In this document: positions 12,217 to 22,737 of the stretch, one piece after another
Layout of the letters: every line of letters begins with the position of its first letter
Numbering within the stretch: position 1 is the stretch's first letter
Origin: Sarocladium kiliense
Taxonomy: Eukaryota > Ascomycota > Sordariomycetes > Hypocreales > Sarocladiaceae
DNA length: 64,000 nt
Assembly: GCA_030734395.1 (NCBI GenBank)
Contig: JAUZTG010000048.1
Span: forward strand, 1,116,001 to 1,180,000
Reading direction: 5' to 3'
Position numbers and translations under genes: made by a program
Notes under the pieces: generated by a model
What the model saw: the letters and a program-made list of their open reading frames with translations, nothing else
Told to the model about the DNA's origin: nothing
Database searches by the model: none

Positions 12217-13607
12217 CTAGTAACCCTGCGTGTTGCCAGCGAGCGTCTCCTCTATCGAGGGAATCAAGAGCTCTTCGACATACGCCTCGCTTCTCCAAGC
12301 CGACCAATCGTGATTGTACAGCCCCCAAGTCTCGTCATAATCGGCAGTGCCCTGTCGCATGTAGTAGCTACCAACAATAACCCAGGACATCCAGCCAGCG
12401 GTGTTACCAGGCAACCAGGAGGCGAGACAGGTCGAGTACACGCTCTGATACTTGCTCTGGTCGAATCCGAATTCAGTTACCAGTACAGGGAAGACGTTGA
12501 CAGTGGATGCCTCATCAGGGTTCATGGCCTGAGCGCCGCCGTTGTAGAGGGAGCCTTGAAGATCAGGGCAGGACGAGATCTCGGTTTGGTAGTTGTGCAG
12601 CTCAATGACGAGCTTGTCCGCGTAGCCTTGAGCGAACTCCTCGGGCACGAAGATCTGGCTACCGGGCGTCAGAGCGGTGCCTCGGACAATCGGCTGCATC
12701 GTCGTGTCGTAGTTGAGACCCGAGAGCACGATCAGGGGGCCGGGATTCGCGTTGTGCACAGCCTCGGCACCTCGTTGCATGTTGGGATACCAGTTTTGCC
12801 AATTGTAAGTGGCCTTTAGAGTGTTGTTGTCCTGAGGTTCGCGGAGTTCGTTGCGCAGGGACATGGACATGAGGTTGTTCCACTTGGAGCCCTGTTTCCA
12901 GAAAGGTTAGATCCGTCTTGAGCAACATGATTCAGATCATTAAAGCGCTCTTTAGACTTACGTGCTCTGCCATGTAGGCGAGACCGCGAACCCAGTTGTC
13001 GGCATCGTAGTAACGATCTCCCCACCATGTGTTACCGTCGGTGCCGCCGCAGCACCACTCGCCGCGGGAAATGTGGTTGTCGAGGTTCACATAGATCTCT
13101 TGAGCGTTGAGCTCCTCGACGACGGCATCGAAGACCTGCATACATCAAAGATTAGGACTCCCAAAAATGACTTGAATGGGGAGCTTGGGCAGCATCACAT
13201 ACCTCGAGTCTCTTAGTTTGCGCTGTGAACTGAGGGTTCTTACCCAGCACCTGGGCGAGCACCTCGGCTCCCAGGGTCTCTCCCAAAGCATCGTTAAATG
13301 CCTTCTCAAGAGTGACATCATTGCCGTTGTCGGCATAGATCTGATCAATCATCTCAATGGCATAGGTCAGGCGAATGACATTCATGCCAAGGCTCTTGAC
13401 GTCGTCAACAATGTCCTTGATGGATTTGTACTGCAGACCTTCGGGGACCATGGCATCGTTGTGTCCAGGCCAGTTTGTACCAGCAACCTTGACGACATTG
13501 CCGTTACTGTCGACCATGTTTGGTCCATCTGTGGTGAAGGGGAGATTGGGGAACGCGGTGGCCAGGCCAAGGAGGCCGGCGAGGACAGTAAGGTTGAGCT
13601 TGAACAT
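12217..13607 (-). CDS. Secreted GH5 glycoside hydrolase (cellulase-like)
   Basis: Three exons (13607-13203, 13135-12962, 12891-12217), all with phase-0 junctions, give 417 residues. A signal peptide covers about residues 1-18. The GH5 acid/base is Glu208 in SLRNELREP and the nucleophile is Glu333 in VTEFGFD; both sit at normal spacing. The segment NLDNHISRGEWCCGG, with WWGDRYYD just after it, places aromatic residues near the active-site cleft. It belongs to the fungal cellulase-like GH5 group rather than the neighbouring mannanase type; I cannot fix the subfamily or substrate. A TATA-like element (TATAAG on minus, about 13713-13720) lies about 105 bp upstream of the ATG. Confidence 0.88.
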
Positions 13608-14835
13608 GATGTGAGAGGTTTTTCTCAGACAAGGAGGTATGTCTAGAATCTGGAAAAGTACGAAGCACTCTCATGACACAGCAAAACGAGGATCGGGAGC
13701 GAATGGGCTTATACTTATAGCTCAATGCCTACCTATGGAGAACCGGGACCACGGCATTGCTACCCTCTAAAGCAGGTAGTCTTTGATCATATGGAGTTCT
13801 ATCTGGAGAAGGGCGAGCCAACTTGACGGAGTCTCCCTTTGTCGATGCAGGTCACTTCTAACCATACGTAAGAAAGCCCCAACTTTGCAGCTTCAAGACT
13901 TCCCGGGCCGGTTCGGGCCGGAGACGAGGGGAAGTTACTCCAAGGAACCCCACAATCCGGGGAAGTTGTCTCAATTGGGCCACAGTTGGGGAACATAGTC
14001 GAACGAACCGGCACTCGACCGACTAAAGCCACATGCATTGGCTTTGCCGATCACACAGAACGCCTCGGCTGCGAGGTCCCAGACTAGACTAAACACATGA
14101 TCAACAGTCAGGTAGGCGAAGTCACCTTGAGGGTCACTGATCCACCAGAAACCCACGATATGATTCGCGCGCATCTCTGCATCTCTCAAGCGTCGAGGTC
14201 GCAGTAAATCCGGGGTAGAAAACAAGGTCTTTTCACCCCTCACACACCCCGCATGTGTCTTAACATAAGGTTTATAGCGTTTATGACGCTTTGGAGTCGG
14301 CGTCTTGGACAACTGGCGAAGGCCCGACTTGGTATTCGCAGCCATCGTTCCTGATTGGCGTGCTTATACTTGACCCGGTCTTGGTCTGAACGGGACTAGA
14401 ATTATGGGTTTTCGAGCTTCACTGCCGAGCTATGCTCCTCCACTTGATGCCTTTGCTTGCCCGAACCGGCAGGTCGATGGACGCTCCCTTGAATTCTTAC
14501 CCCAATAGAGTTGCGTCATCTCCCCCAGATCACTACTTTGGTCGAGGGACGGTTGACGATCGGCTGTTCCAGCGGGTGCAGACGACCATGCGCGCCACTG
14601 TCAACTTCGCGTTCTGTTTCTAGACCATCTTTGGGATCCGCATGGCCGAGTCGTGTGCGCTGCGCCGACTTGAGCCTATGGAGTGCCTCGAAGAATCAAG
14701 TTGTTGACCCAGCGTAACCATATAAAGATACAGTTCGCCGCTGCTCTAGTAGAGGGCTTAGCAGGAGACTGAACCATGATTGCATAGGCTGGCCGAGAAG
14801 CACATACCTTAGCTCGCTCACCGGATCGTACCAAC
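13608..14835. promoter_or_regulatory. Shared 5' region of divergent GH5 and GH43 genes
   Basis: A 1.2-kb region lies between the minus-strand GH5 start (13607) and the plus-strand GH43 start (14836). A TATA box TATAAAG at 14721-14727 sits 109 bp before the GH43 ATG, and another TATA-like element at 13713-13720 serves GH5. Two hexamers matching the CreA carbon-repressor consensus SYGGRG occur close together: CCCCAC at 13948-13953 (reverse strand GTGGGG) and CCGGGG at 13957-13962. The CreA assignment is motif-only inference. No coding gene is seen. Confidence 0.5.
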
Positions 14836-16845
14836 ATGCGTGGTCAATCACTTGCAGCTCTAGCAGTGAGCTTGTTTACACAAGCTATTGCAGCCCAAGA
14901 AGAATACGAGGGCTATGCATTTGCTTATTTCGTGGACAACTCACTCGCTGGAGAGAACATCTTCTTCGCTGCTAGCAATGGCAACGATGCCCTTTCCTGG
15001 AGTGAGCTGAACGGTGGCCAACCAGTCCTGACATCCCAATATGGAACCAAGGGACTGCGCGACCCTTTCATCATTCGATCTCATGACGGCGGCAAATTCT
15101 ACCTTCTTGCTACCGATCTTTCAATCGGCAGCGGCACCACTTGGGGCGATGCGCAGCGATTTGGCAGTCGCTACATTGAGATCTGGGAGTCTGAGGACCT
15201 TATCAACTGGTCTGAGCAGCGACACGCCCTTGTTTCGCCAGAGACTGCTGGCATGACATGGGCACCAGAGGCCTATTACGATGATGAGCTCGGTACTTAC
15301 TTGGTCTTCTGGGCCTCTGCTCTCTACGACGAGTCGGATACCGGCCACACCGGCTCTTCATACAATCGCATGCTCTATGCAACCACCGACGATTTTGTAA
15401 CTTTCAGCGAGCCTGTCGTCTGGCAGGATAGCGGGGATTCGCGAATTGACACAACTGTTCTCAAGGAGGGTGACAGATACTATCGTTTTACCAAGGATGA
15501 GGGCGCCGTCACTGGCTGCACCGACATCATTCAGGAGCATTCAGCCTCTCTGAGCTCTCAGCTGGACTCGTGGACTATCGATGCGTCCTGCATTGGTGCT
15601 AATGCTGGCACTCAAGCGGTTGAGGGCCCGTCGATCTTCAAGTCTAACCCCAATGATGTCCACGGAGAGAAGTTCTACCTCTTCGTGGATGAGTATGGTG
15701 GCCGCGGCTATATTCCCCTCGAGACAGACGACATCGCGAACCCGGACTGGAAAGTTTCGGCTTCGTACGATCTTCCAGGCAGTCCCAGGCACGGCACTGT
15801 CATTCCAATTACCAAAACTGAGTTGGATAACCTGACTGCAGCCTTGGGCTCGACTTCCACCAGCCGTCGGGAGGTCACAACGCGTCAAGAAGAGAATGAT
15901 GGCCCAGCACTGCCCGGCTACTATGCTGACCCCAACATCGCCGCTTTTGGATGCGAGTATTACTTGTACGTCACTTCCGATGGATACGAGGGCTGGGGTG
16001 GCAAGGACTTCTATGTCTGGAAATCCAAGGACTTGGTTGGATGGACACGTGCTGAAGAGCCGTTCCTAACTCTGGACGGGGACAACGGCAATGTGCCTTG
16101 GGCTGTCGGCAATGCATGGGCTCCCACTATCATTGAGAAGGACGATAAGTACTACTTCTACTTTAGCGGCCACAACGCCGTATACGACCACAAGACTATC
16201 GGTGTCGCTGTTGCCGACCACCCTGAGGGTCCTTTCACTGCCGAGCCAGAAGCCATGATCACCAACACCGAGGCTGTCAACTCCGGTCAAGCTATCGACC
16301 CTGCAGCTTTCCAGGACCCAGTTTCCGGAAAGTTCTATTTCTACTGGGGTAACGGAGAGCCCGCCATGGCGGAGCTGAACGAGGACATGGTCTCACTCAA
16401 CTGGGACACAGCCAAGCGCATCGAAGGTATCAGCGACTTCCGCGAGGGTTTGTTCATGAACTACCGGGAAGGCATCTACCATCTTACCTACTCAATTGAC
16501 GACACTGGCTCGCCCAACTACCGTGTCGGCTACGCCACAGCTCCTTCTCCCGAAGGTCCATTCACCTATCGTGGCGTCATCCTGGAGAAGGATGAGTCTC
16601 AAGGCATCTTGGGCACAGGCCATAACTCCGTTCTCAACGTGCCTGATACTGATGAGTGGTACATTGCTTACCACCGCTTTGCTATCCCCAATGGTGGCGG
16701 CACCAACCGCGAGACGAAGCTTGACAAACTGTTCTTCGATTCAGAGACTGGTTTCATCAAGCCGGTCGTGCCAACACTTCAAAACGTTGAGCCCTTTACC
16801 ATCCCCGGCTGTGATGTGAAGTGTCGGCGTCATTGGAGTTCTTGA
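14836..16845 (+). CDS. Secreted two-module GH43 enzyme (arabinofuranosidase-type)
   Basis: A single exon of 669 residues with a signal peptide (about 1-20, ending QAIA). Two consecutive five-bladed GH43 folds are seen. Module 1 (about 25-335) has KGLRDPFII, WAPEAYYD and an AVEGPSIF block, resembling the BT3655-like group of arabinofuranosidases. Module 2 (about 362-655) has YYADPNIAAF, NAWAPTIIEKDDKYYFYF, AIDPAAFQDP and GHNSVLNVPDTDEWYIAYHRF. A linker around 335-360 contains a possible dibasic cleavage site (SRREVTTRQ). Each module keeps candidate catalytic Asp/Glu residues (RDP, ADPN; EGPS). Likely role: release of arabinose or related side chains from arabinan, arabinoxylan or arabinogalactan. 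Subfamily and whether both modules are active are not resolved. Confidence 0.9.
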   Translation: MRGQSLAALAVSLFTQAIAAQEEYEGYAFAYFVDNSLAGENIFFAASNGNDALSWSELNGGQPVLTSQYGTKGLRDPFIIRSHDGGKFYLLATDLSIGSGTTWGDAQRFGSRYIEIWESEDLINWSEQRHALVSPETAGMTWAPEAYYDDELGTYLVFWASALYDESDTGHTGSSYNRMLYATTDDFVTFSEPVVWQDSGDSRIDTTVLKEGDRYYRFTKDEGAVTGCTDIIQEHSASLSSQLDSWTIDASCIGANAGTQAVEGPSIFKSNPNDVHGEKFYLFVDEYGGRGYIPLETDDIANPDWKVSASYDLPGSPRHGTVIPITKTELDNLTAALGSTSTSRREVTTRQEENDGPALPGYYADPNIAAFGCEYYLYVTSDGYEGWGGKDFYVWKSKDLVGWTRAEEPFLTLDGDNGNVPWAVGNAWAPTIIEKDDKYYFYFSGHNAVYDHKTIGVAVADHPEGPFTAEPEAMITNTEAVNSGQAIDPAAFQDPVSGKFYFYWGNGEPAMAELNEDMVSLNWDTAKRIEGISDFREGLFMNYREGIYHLTYSIDDTGSPNYRVGYATAPSPEGPFTYRGVILEKDESQGILGTGHNSVLNVPDTDEWYIAYHRFAIPNGGGTNRETKLDKLFFDSETGFIKPVVPTLQNVEPFTIPGCDVKCRRHWSS

Positions 16846-17395
16846 TAGAAGCGATGTGGAAGATGACGTCCGTCAGGAACATGGGAAGCACGTCCGTGGG
16901 TATGGAGCAGGCATGAAATGGATTTAAAAAAGTCAAATAGCTTGTTGAAGCAATGTATACGTACTTCCACATAGGCCTCTCTCAACCGAGTGACTCCGTT
17001 TGCTTCGTGGTGTATTATAGTGTGGAGGGCGACATGTTGTTAACACTGCGCTGGATTGAGCGTGTTTCCACGAGAAGCACATTTCCTTAAGATGAGATTG
17101 ACGATCTTGGTTTCGCTACCAGAAAGATCATAATTAAGTGTGTGCTTGATGCCTATTCACTAGCTTCAGAGCCTAAGTTGACTGTTAGTTGGATAGACTG
17201 TACACACCCATGGACGCATGTCTTCGGGAACAACCGCTTCAAGAGCGTTGATCACGGGGGGCAAGTCTCCCGGAAGGCATGGTAGTTCTCCTCGAGTGAC
17301 ACTCGAATGGCTCAAGCTCTAGGTCTAACGTCTCAACACACGTAGACATCAACAATCTCATCTCTGTACTTATTGAGTCACTATCACATTTGTGA
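16846..17395. other. Convergent intergenic region GH43 / small secreted protein
   Basis: This holds the 3' flanks of two convergent genes. No ORF here has a recognisable product. Confidence 0.5.
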
Positions 17396-17834
17396 TTAAC
17401 ATCCGCACCCGCACGCGTTTGGGGTTCCAGAGCAGCCCACACCACAGCCGAATTTCACATCATCAGTTCCACAATCCATATCCTTTGAGCACTTGTGCCA
17501 AGGGCCTTGTCCGCTGTTTGGAGCTGTCCAGCACCACCAGCGATCGTTCAGAGGAGCACCGCAGTACTTCCAACAATAGCCCTTCCAACAACCTTTGCTC
17601 TTTTGGAGGGGCTCACAGGCCTGGGCTTCGACGTCTAAGACCGACAGAGCTGATGCTGTGTTAGTGACTCTCTCTCTTTCATGGAAGAAATAGTGTTGCA
17701 AGGGATGGAATACCTTCATTGGGTGAATTATCACTCTCAGGCCTTAAACCACTGTTGGGATGGTCCTCTCTCTCTCGTGGTACGGCTGCGTTTGCCAGAG
17801 CGACCAGAAGCAGGGTGGCAGCAGATGGTCTCAT
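17396..17834 (-). CDS. Small secreted cysteine-rich protein (12 Cys)
   Basis: Two exons (17834-17714 and 17655-17396; intron 58 bp) give 126 residues. A signal peptide (about 1-18, MRPSAATLLLVALANAA) is followed by an acidic, Ser/Asn-rich propeptide-like segment (about 19-50). A compact C-terminal domain follows with twelve cysteines, rich in Trp, and ending in ACGCGC. The even cysteine number and secretion signal fit a disulfide-knotted extracellular protein. The pattern reminds me of IDI-2-type fungal cysteine-rich proteins, but this is recall, not an alignment. It could be an effector, an antimicrobial or a developmental protein. A TATA-like run lies at about 17951-17965. Position at the edge of the plant-wall enzyme island is suggestive of a host-associated role. 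Confidence 0.8.
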
Positions 17835-19757
17835 GATGAATGACTTAAAGTCAGGGGAATGAGATAAGGAGAAGGTGAAGTAATGTATTCCAGGCTCAGG
17901 GATCCTGCCAGGTCTGACAGAAGAAAGTCCCTATGAGAAGACGACGACAGCATATATATACTTAAAAGTTTCACTGATCTTAGGAAAGCTCTGTTGAATA
18001 AGCTCTCGAGCTGCGAATATATACCCTTTTCCGGTCACGCAACCTGCGGGCTGACAAGTCGGCGCGCTCCGCTTAAGGTAATCGCCGCTCGTGATGTGCC
18101 TATGAACCGTAATACACCACTTTCGAAGGCTCGATTAGGAAGTTTAGGGAACATCTAATATAAAGACCTTCCGTCTAGTACTGCTTATTTCTCCGTTTGA
18201 TGGGGAGCAACCCCGACGTTCCGCGCCTCAGACTGCTAATGCTAGTGCTGAAAGATCGCTTGTTAAGAAGTCCGAACATGACATGGCGCACTTTTGACTT
18301 CAATGCAGAGGCGCAGTACATGCGGCCCGAGATCCAGGGAGGGACAGGGACACAGATTGAAACAGATGTTGATGATCGTGCCGCATGTTCAGTTAGCAGA
18401 TAATCGAGTAAGCGATCAGACGGGGATTGCTTATGTGGACCTAGTAGAAGCTTACTTGCTGGAACTGCGCCCTCGGGTCCTCGTCGGTGATGTCTCATTC
18501 TGAGTCAGTATAATCCCGTCACCGCTCGGATCGACAGGAAATGCCAGGTGTGTTGTCTGGGGCTTCAGAGTTGTCGTACTTACAATTCCGGATGCACATG
18601 TCAACACGCAGAGCAATTCGAACTGAGGAGCAACAAACCTCTTGAAGACCCGCGACCCAACTAAGGACAATCGTAGCAGCTCAAAGTTTACATCCTGGAG
18701 GCAAATATGTGAATGCCGACCGGCCGACCGTTGCTGTTGGGCGGCGTCGAACTTGGTGGGGTACCCCAATAAGGTGGTGAGTGCCTGTTGGTGACAATAT
18801 GCAGATCTACGCGGGGTCCAACCCAATGCAGACCTGTGCATAAGCCACACAATGTCAACTGGTATGCGAGAGACTGGGCGAGGGATAAGAGAGCAAAAGA
18901 AGAGTAAAAAAGGCAGACAACGCAAAAAGAAAATACATACAACAGCCGGTATTCGCTGGTCGTCACCGACCCAACTACTAATCAGCCCCTTGGCAGTTTA
19001 ACTAGGGGAGAGCGGACGGGATCCCGTGTATTCTACCAGGTATGGTCGTATGTATCAACCTGATGAACAGTAAGCAATTATAATCTGACGAAATAGCACC
19101 CTAGAAGTGTTAAGTTGGCGACAAAAATCAAGGGGCTTGATATGATTGATAGCGAAGGGAGGCATGAAGGGGGTTTAGCATACTCCGGTTAGCCAAGCGA
19201 CTAAGGTTAACTAAGTAGAACCGGTATATCACCCTGTACCTACTAGTTAACTCCTGAAGTATCGATTGCTGAGGGCAACCGCTCACTCTACGCGTTGTAC
19301 TCCCAACTTTGAGGTTTGGTCACTGCTTATCTAGGGTGATAGGTATTCAGCACCCTGATTCAAGTGGAGGAACTAATAAGGGTATATATTTCGTAAAGCT
19401 GAATTAGCTGCGACAGGCTCCTGAAATTAAGGGGATATACAAGTTCACGGCTAGATATAGAAACTCTTCTTAGCTGAATACTTTCTGATAACGATTAAGA
19501 GTCTTTCAGGTGACCTTGATGTGAGTGGCTGTGTTATATGTCGATGTTGATATATATAAAGTGCCATCATTCGAGGTTAAGATTATCCTAAGTGTACGCA
19601 ACTAATCTAAGGTCTTGTGTAGATTTGAGGCATCGTGAACGAATGTCGAACATGGAATTGTCATCTTTTCATATGGCGGGGATATACCTCGCATGTGTAG
19701 ATAAGTGCAAGCGCTATAGCTGTAGTAACTTCAGCGTTGCAGCCAAGAACACAGAAC
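17835..19757. other. Long intergenic stretch without a supportable gene
   Basis: The 1.9 kb contains the promoter of the cysteine-rich gene (17835-18100) and then sequence that becomes AT-rich, with frequent TA steps from about 18960 to 19600. Minus-strand ORFs at 18175-18498, 18452-18925 and 18688-18966 overlap in different frames and match no family. They could be decayed coding DNA, but I cannot show it. Confidence 0.4.
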
Positions 19758-21552
19758 TCAGTCGACAACCGGGGCATGGATACCATGAAACCCTAAGGGA
19801 ATGGCAAACTCTGCCTCTGCCTTTCCAATTTCCTCCATAGTCCTGGCGTCTAGGCACAGCAAATACGATATCTCCGCTGAACCATCGAGTACCATGCTCA
19901 AAATGACTCCATCGTCCTCGTCGAAGGCGTCCGGACGTGGTACAAATATCGGCTCACCAGGCGAGTGGCCGACGGGGCCACACCAGTAGATTGCCTCACG
20001 AGTCTGCAGGTCTGTCTTGACAATAGAATCCGTAATGGTGCTGAGTCCACGATTTCCCGCACAGTACACGTAACGGTATGGCTCACCCACTCGCTGCGGG
20101 TTGATGGTTGGCAGCTCGCCGACATGGGGTCCAGGAATGGAGAAGACCTCTTCGGCTGTCTCATGTGTCTCACTCGCGGCTTCGGAGTCAGAGGCGGGTA
20201 AGGGTATCCTGAACCGTTGCCGAACCAGCCTCGGATTGAATGACTTGGACCATTGGTGGTGTGACCAGTGCTTCTCGGCAGCGCCATCAAGGTCTAACAT
20301 AATGTCGTAGTAGAAGCATCGCATGATGTCGGTGTTGTCATATGCGAGGTAGTCCAAGTTCAGGTCAGTGCGCGGACGGCCATGCTCGTCGTGTGTTAGC
20401 TGTTCAAAAGCATTGACAGAATGGAAAAAGAAACCTGCAGGTGTTGAAAATCGGGACACGAGGCCTTTGCCATGCCTCCGATCAACAACGAGCCATCTCA
20501 TCGGATTAGACTTGTCAAATGGCTTCATTGCCTGCAGGAGATTCCGCTTCCAGAGAATTTTAAGCCCGGCCCAAGCAAAGTGGGAAGACGGTATAGCAAT
20601 CACGACGTAGTTTGCGGTGAGGAAAAAGCTGTGTATGTACGCTGGATTGACCCCGGGTTCTGAAATGGTGGCAAGAATGTCCGTTGCTCCCGTATTGGCA
20701 TTGGTGCGGAACACTCTGTATGTCGCGGTGAGGCCAAACTCGAGATTGAAGTTGAACAAATCCCCAGTCTCACGATCCCGCTCTGCATGGGCGCAGGACA
20801 GGAGTCCTTTCAGTTCGGGATGCAAACGTGCCTGGTCTGTATAGCCGAGGGGCTCCAACGTGTCTGGCTCAAGTTCTTGGAGGGTGAAAGCATCCGTACT
20901 GACGTACAAGTTGGCCGTGCCCGTGCGTTGACCAGCCTTTTGGGGCCCATGGCGACCTAGCCCGGGGACGTTTCGAAGGACAGCCACATTGTTAACGAGT
21001 CGTTCAGGCTCGAAAATACTCATGGCTTTGGCAAATATCCCGATGCATGGATCAGCCTCTTGAGCAAAAGTTGTGCTAGAACGCCAGCCACCATTCCTCT
21101 TGATGTGCTCGATGAAATCTTCCGACTGTCGCCTTGAGGAGTACAGAACAGTCGTCTCTTCACTCGGTGAGGCTGGTGCGATGATGTCGAACTTGTGGGC
21201 TTGAGCAAAACCGTCGAACCAGTGCGACACATGGTGAGGTGTCGCAAACGATGGATCATCAATGCTGCTAGTGCTTGGCCCTGTGCGGTACAGCGAGCCA
21301 GCCGCCCATGCAGGAAAGCTGCCCTTGACCTTTAGGTGAACAGGACCCCTGTGCTCCACAAGATCTCGGAACTGTTGGCTGTCAGCTGAATGGGAAGCAA
21401 GATGACAAGATCTAGAAGCTGGTAGAACTTACACCAGCTTTATTGGGCCAGGACTTCCATGCCTTGCTTCGAACGTTGGCATCTGCTTGTTCAATATCGT
21501 GCTTCTCGTCCTCAGGCATGCGCCGGAGGGTGTGTGATGCTTTATAGGCCAT
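19758..21552 (-). CDS. Carotenoid cleavage oxygenase (CCO/RPE65 family)
   Basis: Two exons (21552-21433 and 21371-19758) join at phase 0 to give 577 residues. The iron-ligand histidine regions of the seven-bladed CCO fold are all present: LLSCAHAERD, NPAYIHSFF, FFFHSVNAFEQ and the C-terminal GFHGIHAPV. N-terminal GSFPAWAAGSLYRTGPS and the HWFDGFAQAH motif are typical. There is no signal peptide. The enzyme should oxidatively cleave a polyene double bond. In fungi this family includes torulene- and beta-carotene-cleaving enzymes (CarT/CAO-2 and CarX); overall it looks closer to the CarT/CAO-2 type, but stilbene-cleaving relatives (CAO-1) cannot be excluded. No phytoene synthase, desaturase or rhodopsin gene is nearby, so it is not part of a visible car cluster. 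Confidence 0.92.
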
Positions 21553-22118
21553 GGTGATGCACGTTGTAAGCTTGATCGCTAATTATGAGGAAGGATCAAA
21601 TGCAACACGACATATGCTGGGTCTACTTATACACGAAAGACACAAACCCGGAACTGGCGGGGCTAGCAGACCGTTCTTCAAGTGGTAGATTTGCTTGGTG
21701 ATCCTGTTGGCGGGACTGGGTTGACGTTGATGGCTGCGGAGTCATTAGTTGGGTTTTAGCTTGGCATGAGACCAGTTCATAATTGGCTGTCTCGGAGCTG
21801 TTAGACGCTCTTAGTCTAGAGTGGCCAGTACTATGCAACCAGGGCTTCCAAGGATCACCTGGATTGCCCGTTTGTTCGGAGAGGCTGAGCAAGATGACCT
21901 AGTGGCTAGCTATAAGTACGACAGATATTCAATTGAGTTCCAGAATCCAGGGAAATATCCAGGAAAACATATCTCCTCTGATGATATGTAATTTTGAGAT
22001 TCTTGAGATTATGCGATGCATCGTTCTTGGGCCAGCCCTAGACGATGACATGGCAAACAAGGTCATGTCTGAATCCAGCTAGATACCAGTGTGGTGTGCA
22101 GCAAGTAATACCGTGTCA
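21553..22118. other. Intergenic: carotenoid oxygenase promoter
   Basis: This is the 5' region of the minus-strand carotenoid oxygenase, plus the 3' flank of the next minus-strand gene. A short ORF at 21623-21892 lacks any family feature. Confidence 0.45.
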
Positions 22119-22737
22119 TTATTTATCGCGGCTATGCTTTGCGAGCATCTTACCCATCATTGCACCAGCAGCAGCACCTGTGAGTCTCCCCGTAAGAGCG
22201 AATCCTAAAAGTCCCCCGCTTATCGCAACATTGTTTCGTCCCTTCTTCCGCTGCTTCTCCCCTTCGTCTCTCAAATGCTTACTCTGCTCAGCTTTTGGCC
22301 CGTACTGAGCAGGCCAATGCTGAGGGTGTTGAAGTCGTTCAGAGGCATCGCAGTTATGCGATGCAATTGAGGGCGTCCAGTAGCTAGGCTGATCATTTGG
22401 AGAGGGCCGTGAGCTTAGCCGAGGGACAGGAGCCCAGCGCGGGCTCATGGTCCCTTGCGGTGCATAATGCTGCGAGAGACTGTCGTGACTGTGGTTGCTC
22501 AGGAGAGGTTGTCGGATCGGGGCAGGGTTTGCGTAGTCGTTTCGCAGGCTATTATGGTGGCCGAAAATGTATCCGGGTTGAGTTGATTGCTAAACCGCGG
22601 TTAATAAGGCCTCATATCGGCGGGCTCTGACTCATTATTGAGACTGAGATTGCACGAACGTGATAGTAGCCAGGCGGAGGCTGAGGTTGGACGGAAGTAG
22701 GAGCTGCTTCTGAGGAAAAAGAATTGGTCTTCTCCAT
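22119..22737 (-). CDS. Small hypothetical protein with C-terminal glycine-zipper segment
   Basis: I join ATG 22737-22660 to 22589-22119 across a 70-bp intron with the uncommon donor GTTCGT, a TATTAAC branch site and acceptor TTTAG. This gives 182 residues in frame. The N-terminal two thirds are disordered and rich in Pro, Gln, Ser and Tyr (PQPPPGYYH). Near the C-terminus, after a KQRKKGRNN basic patch, lies a Gly/Ala-rich hydrophobic stretch (GGLLGFALTGRLTGAAAG) with GxxxG spacing like a glycine zipper, which often packs against membranes. I do not recognise an orthologous function. The continuous open frame upstream of the nearest in-frame Met supports the two-exon model. Confidence 0.62.

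Noticed and set aside
18175..18966. Overlapping minus-strand ORFs upstream of the cysteine-rich gene
   Set aside because: The frames do not join across plausible introns, no motif is recognised, and composition drifts to AT-rich.
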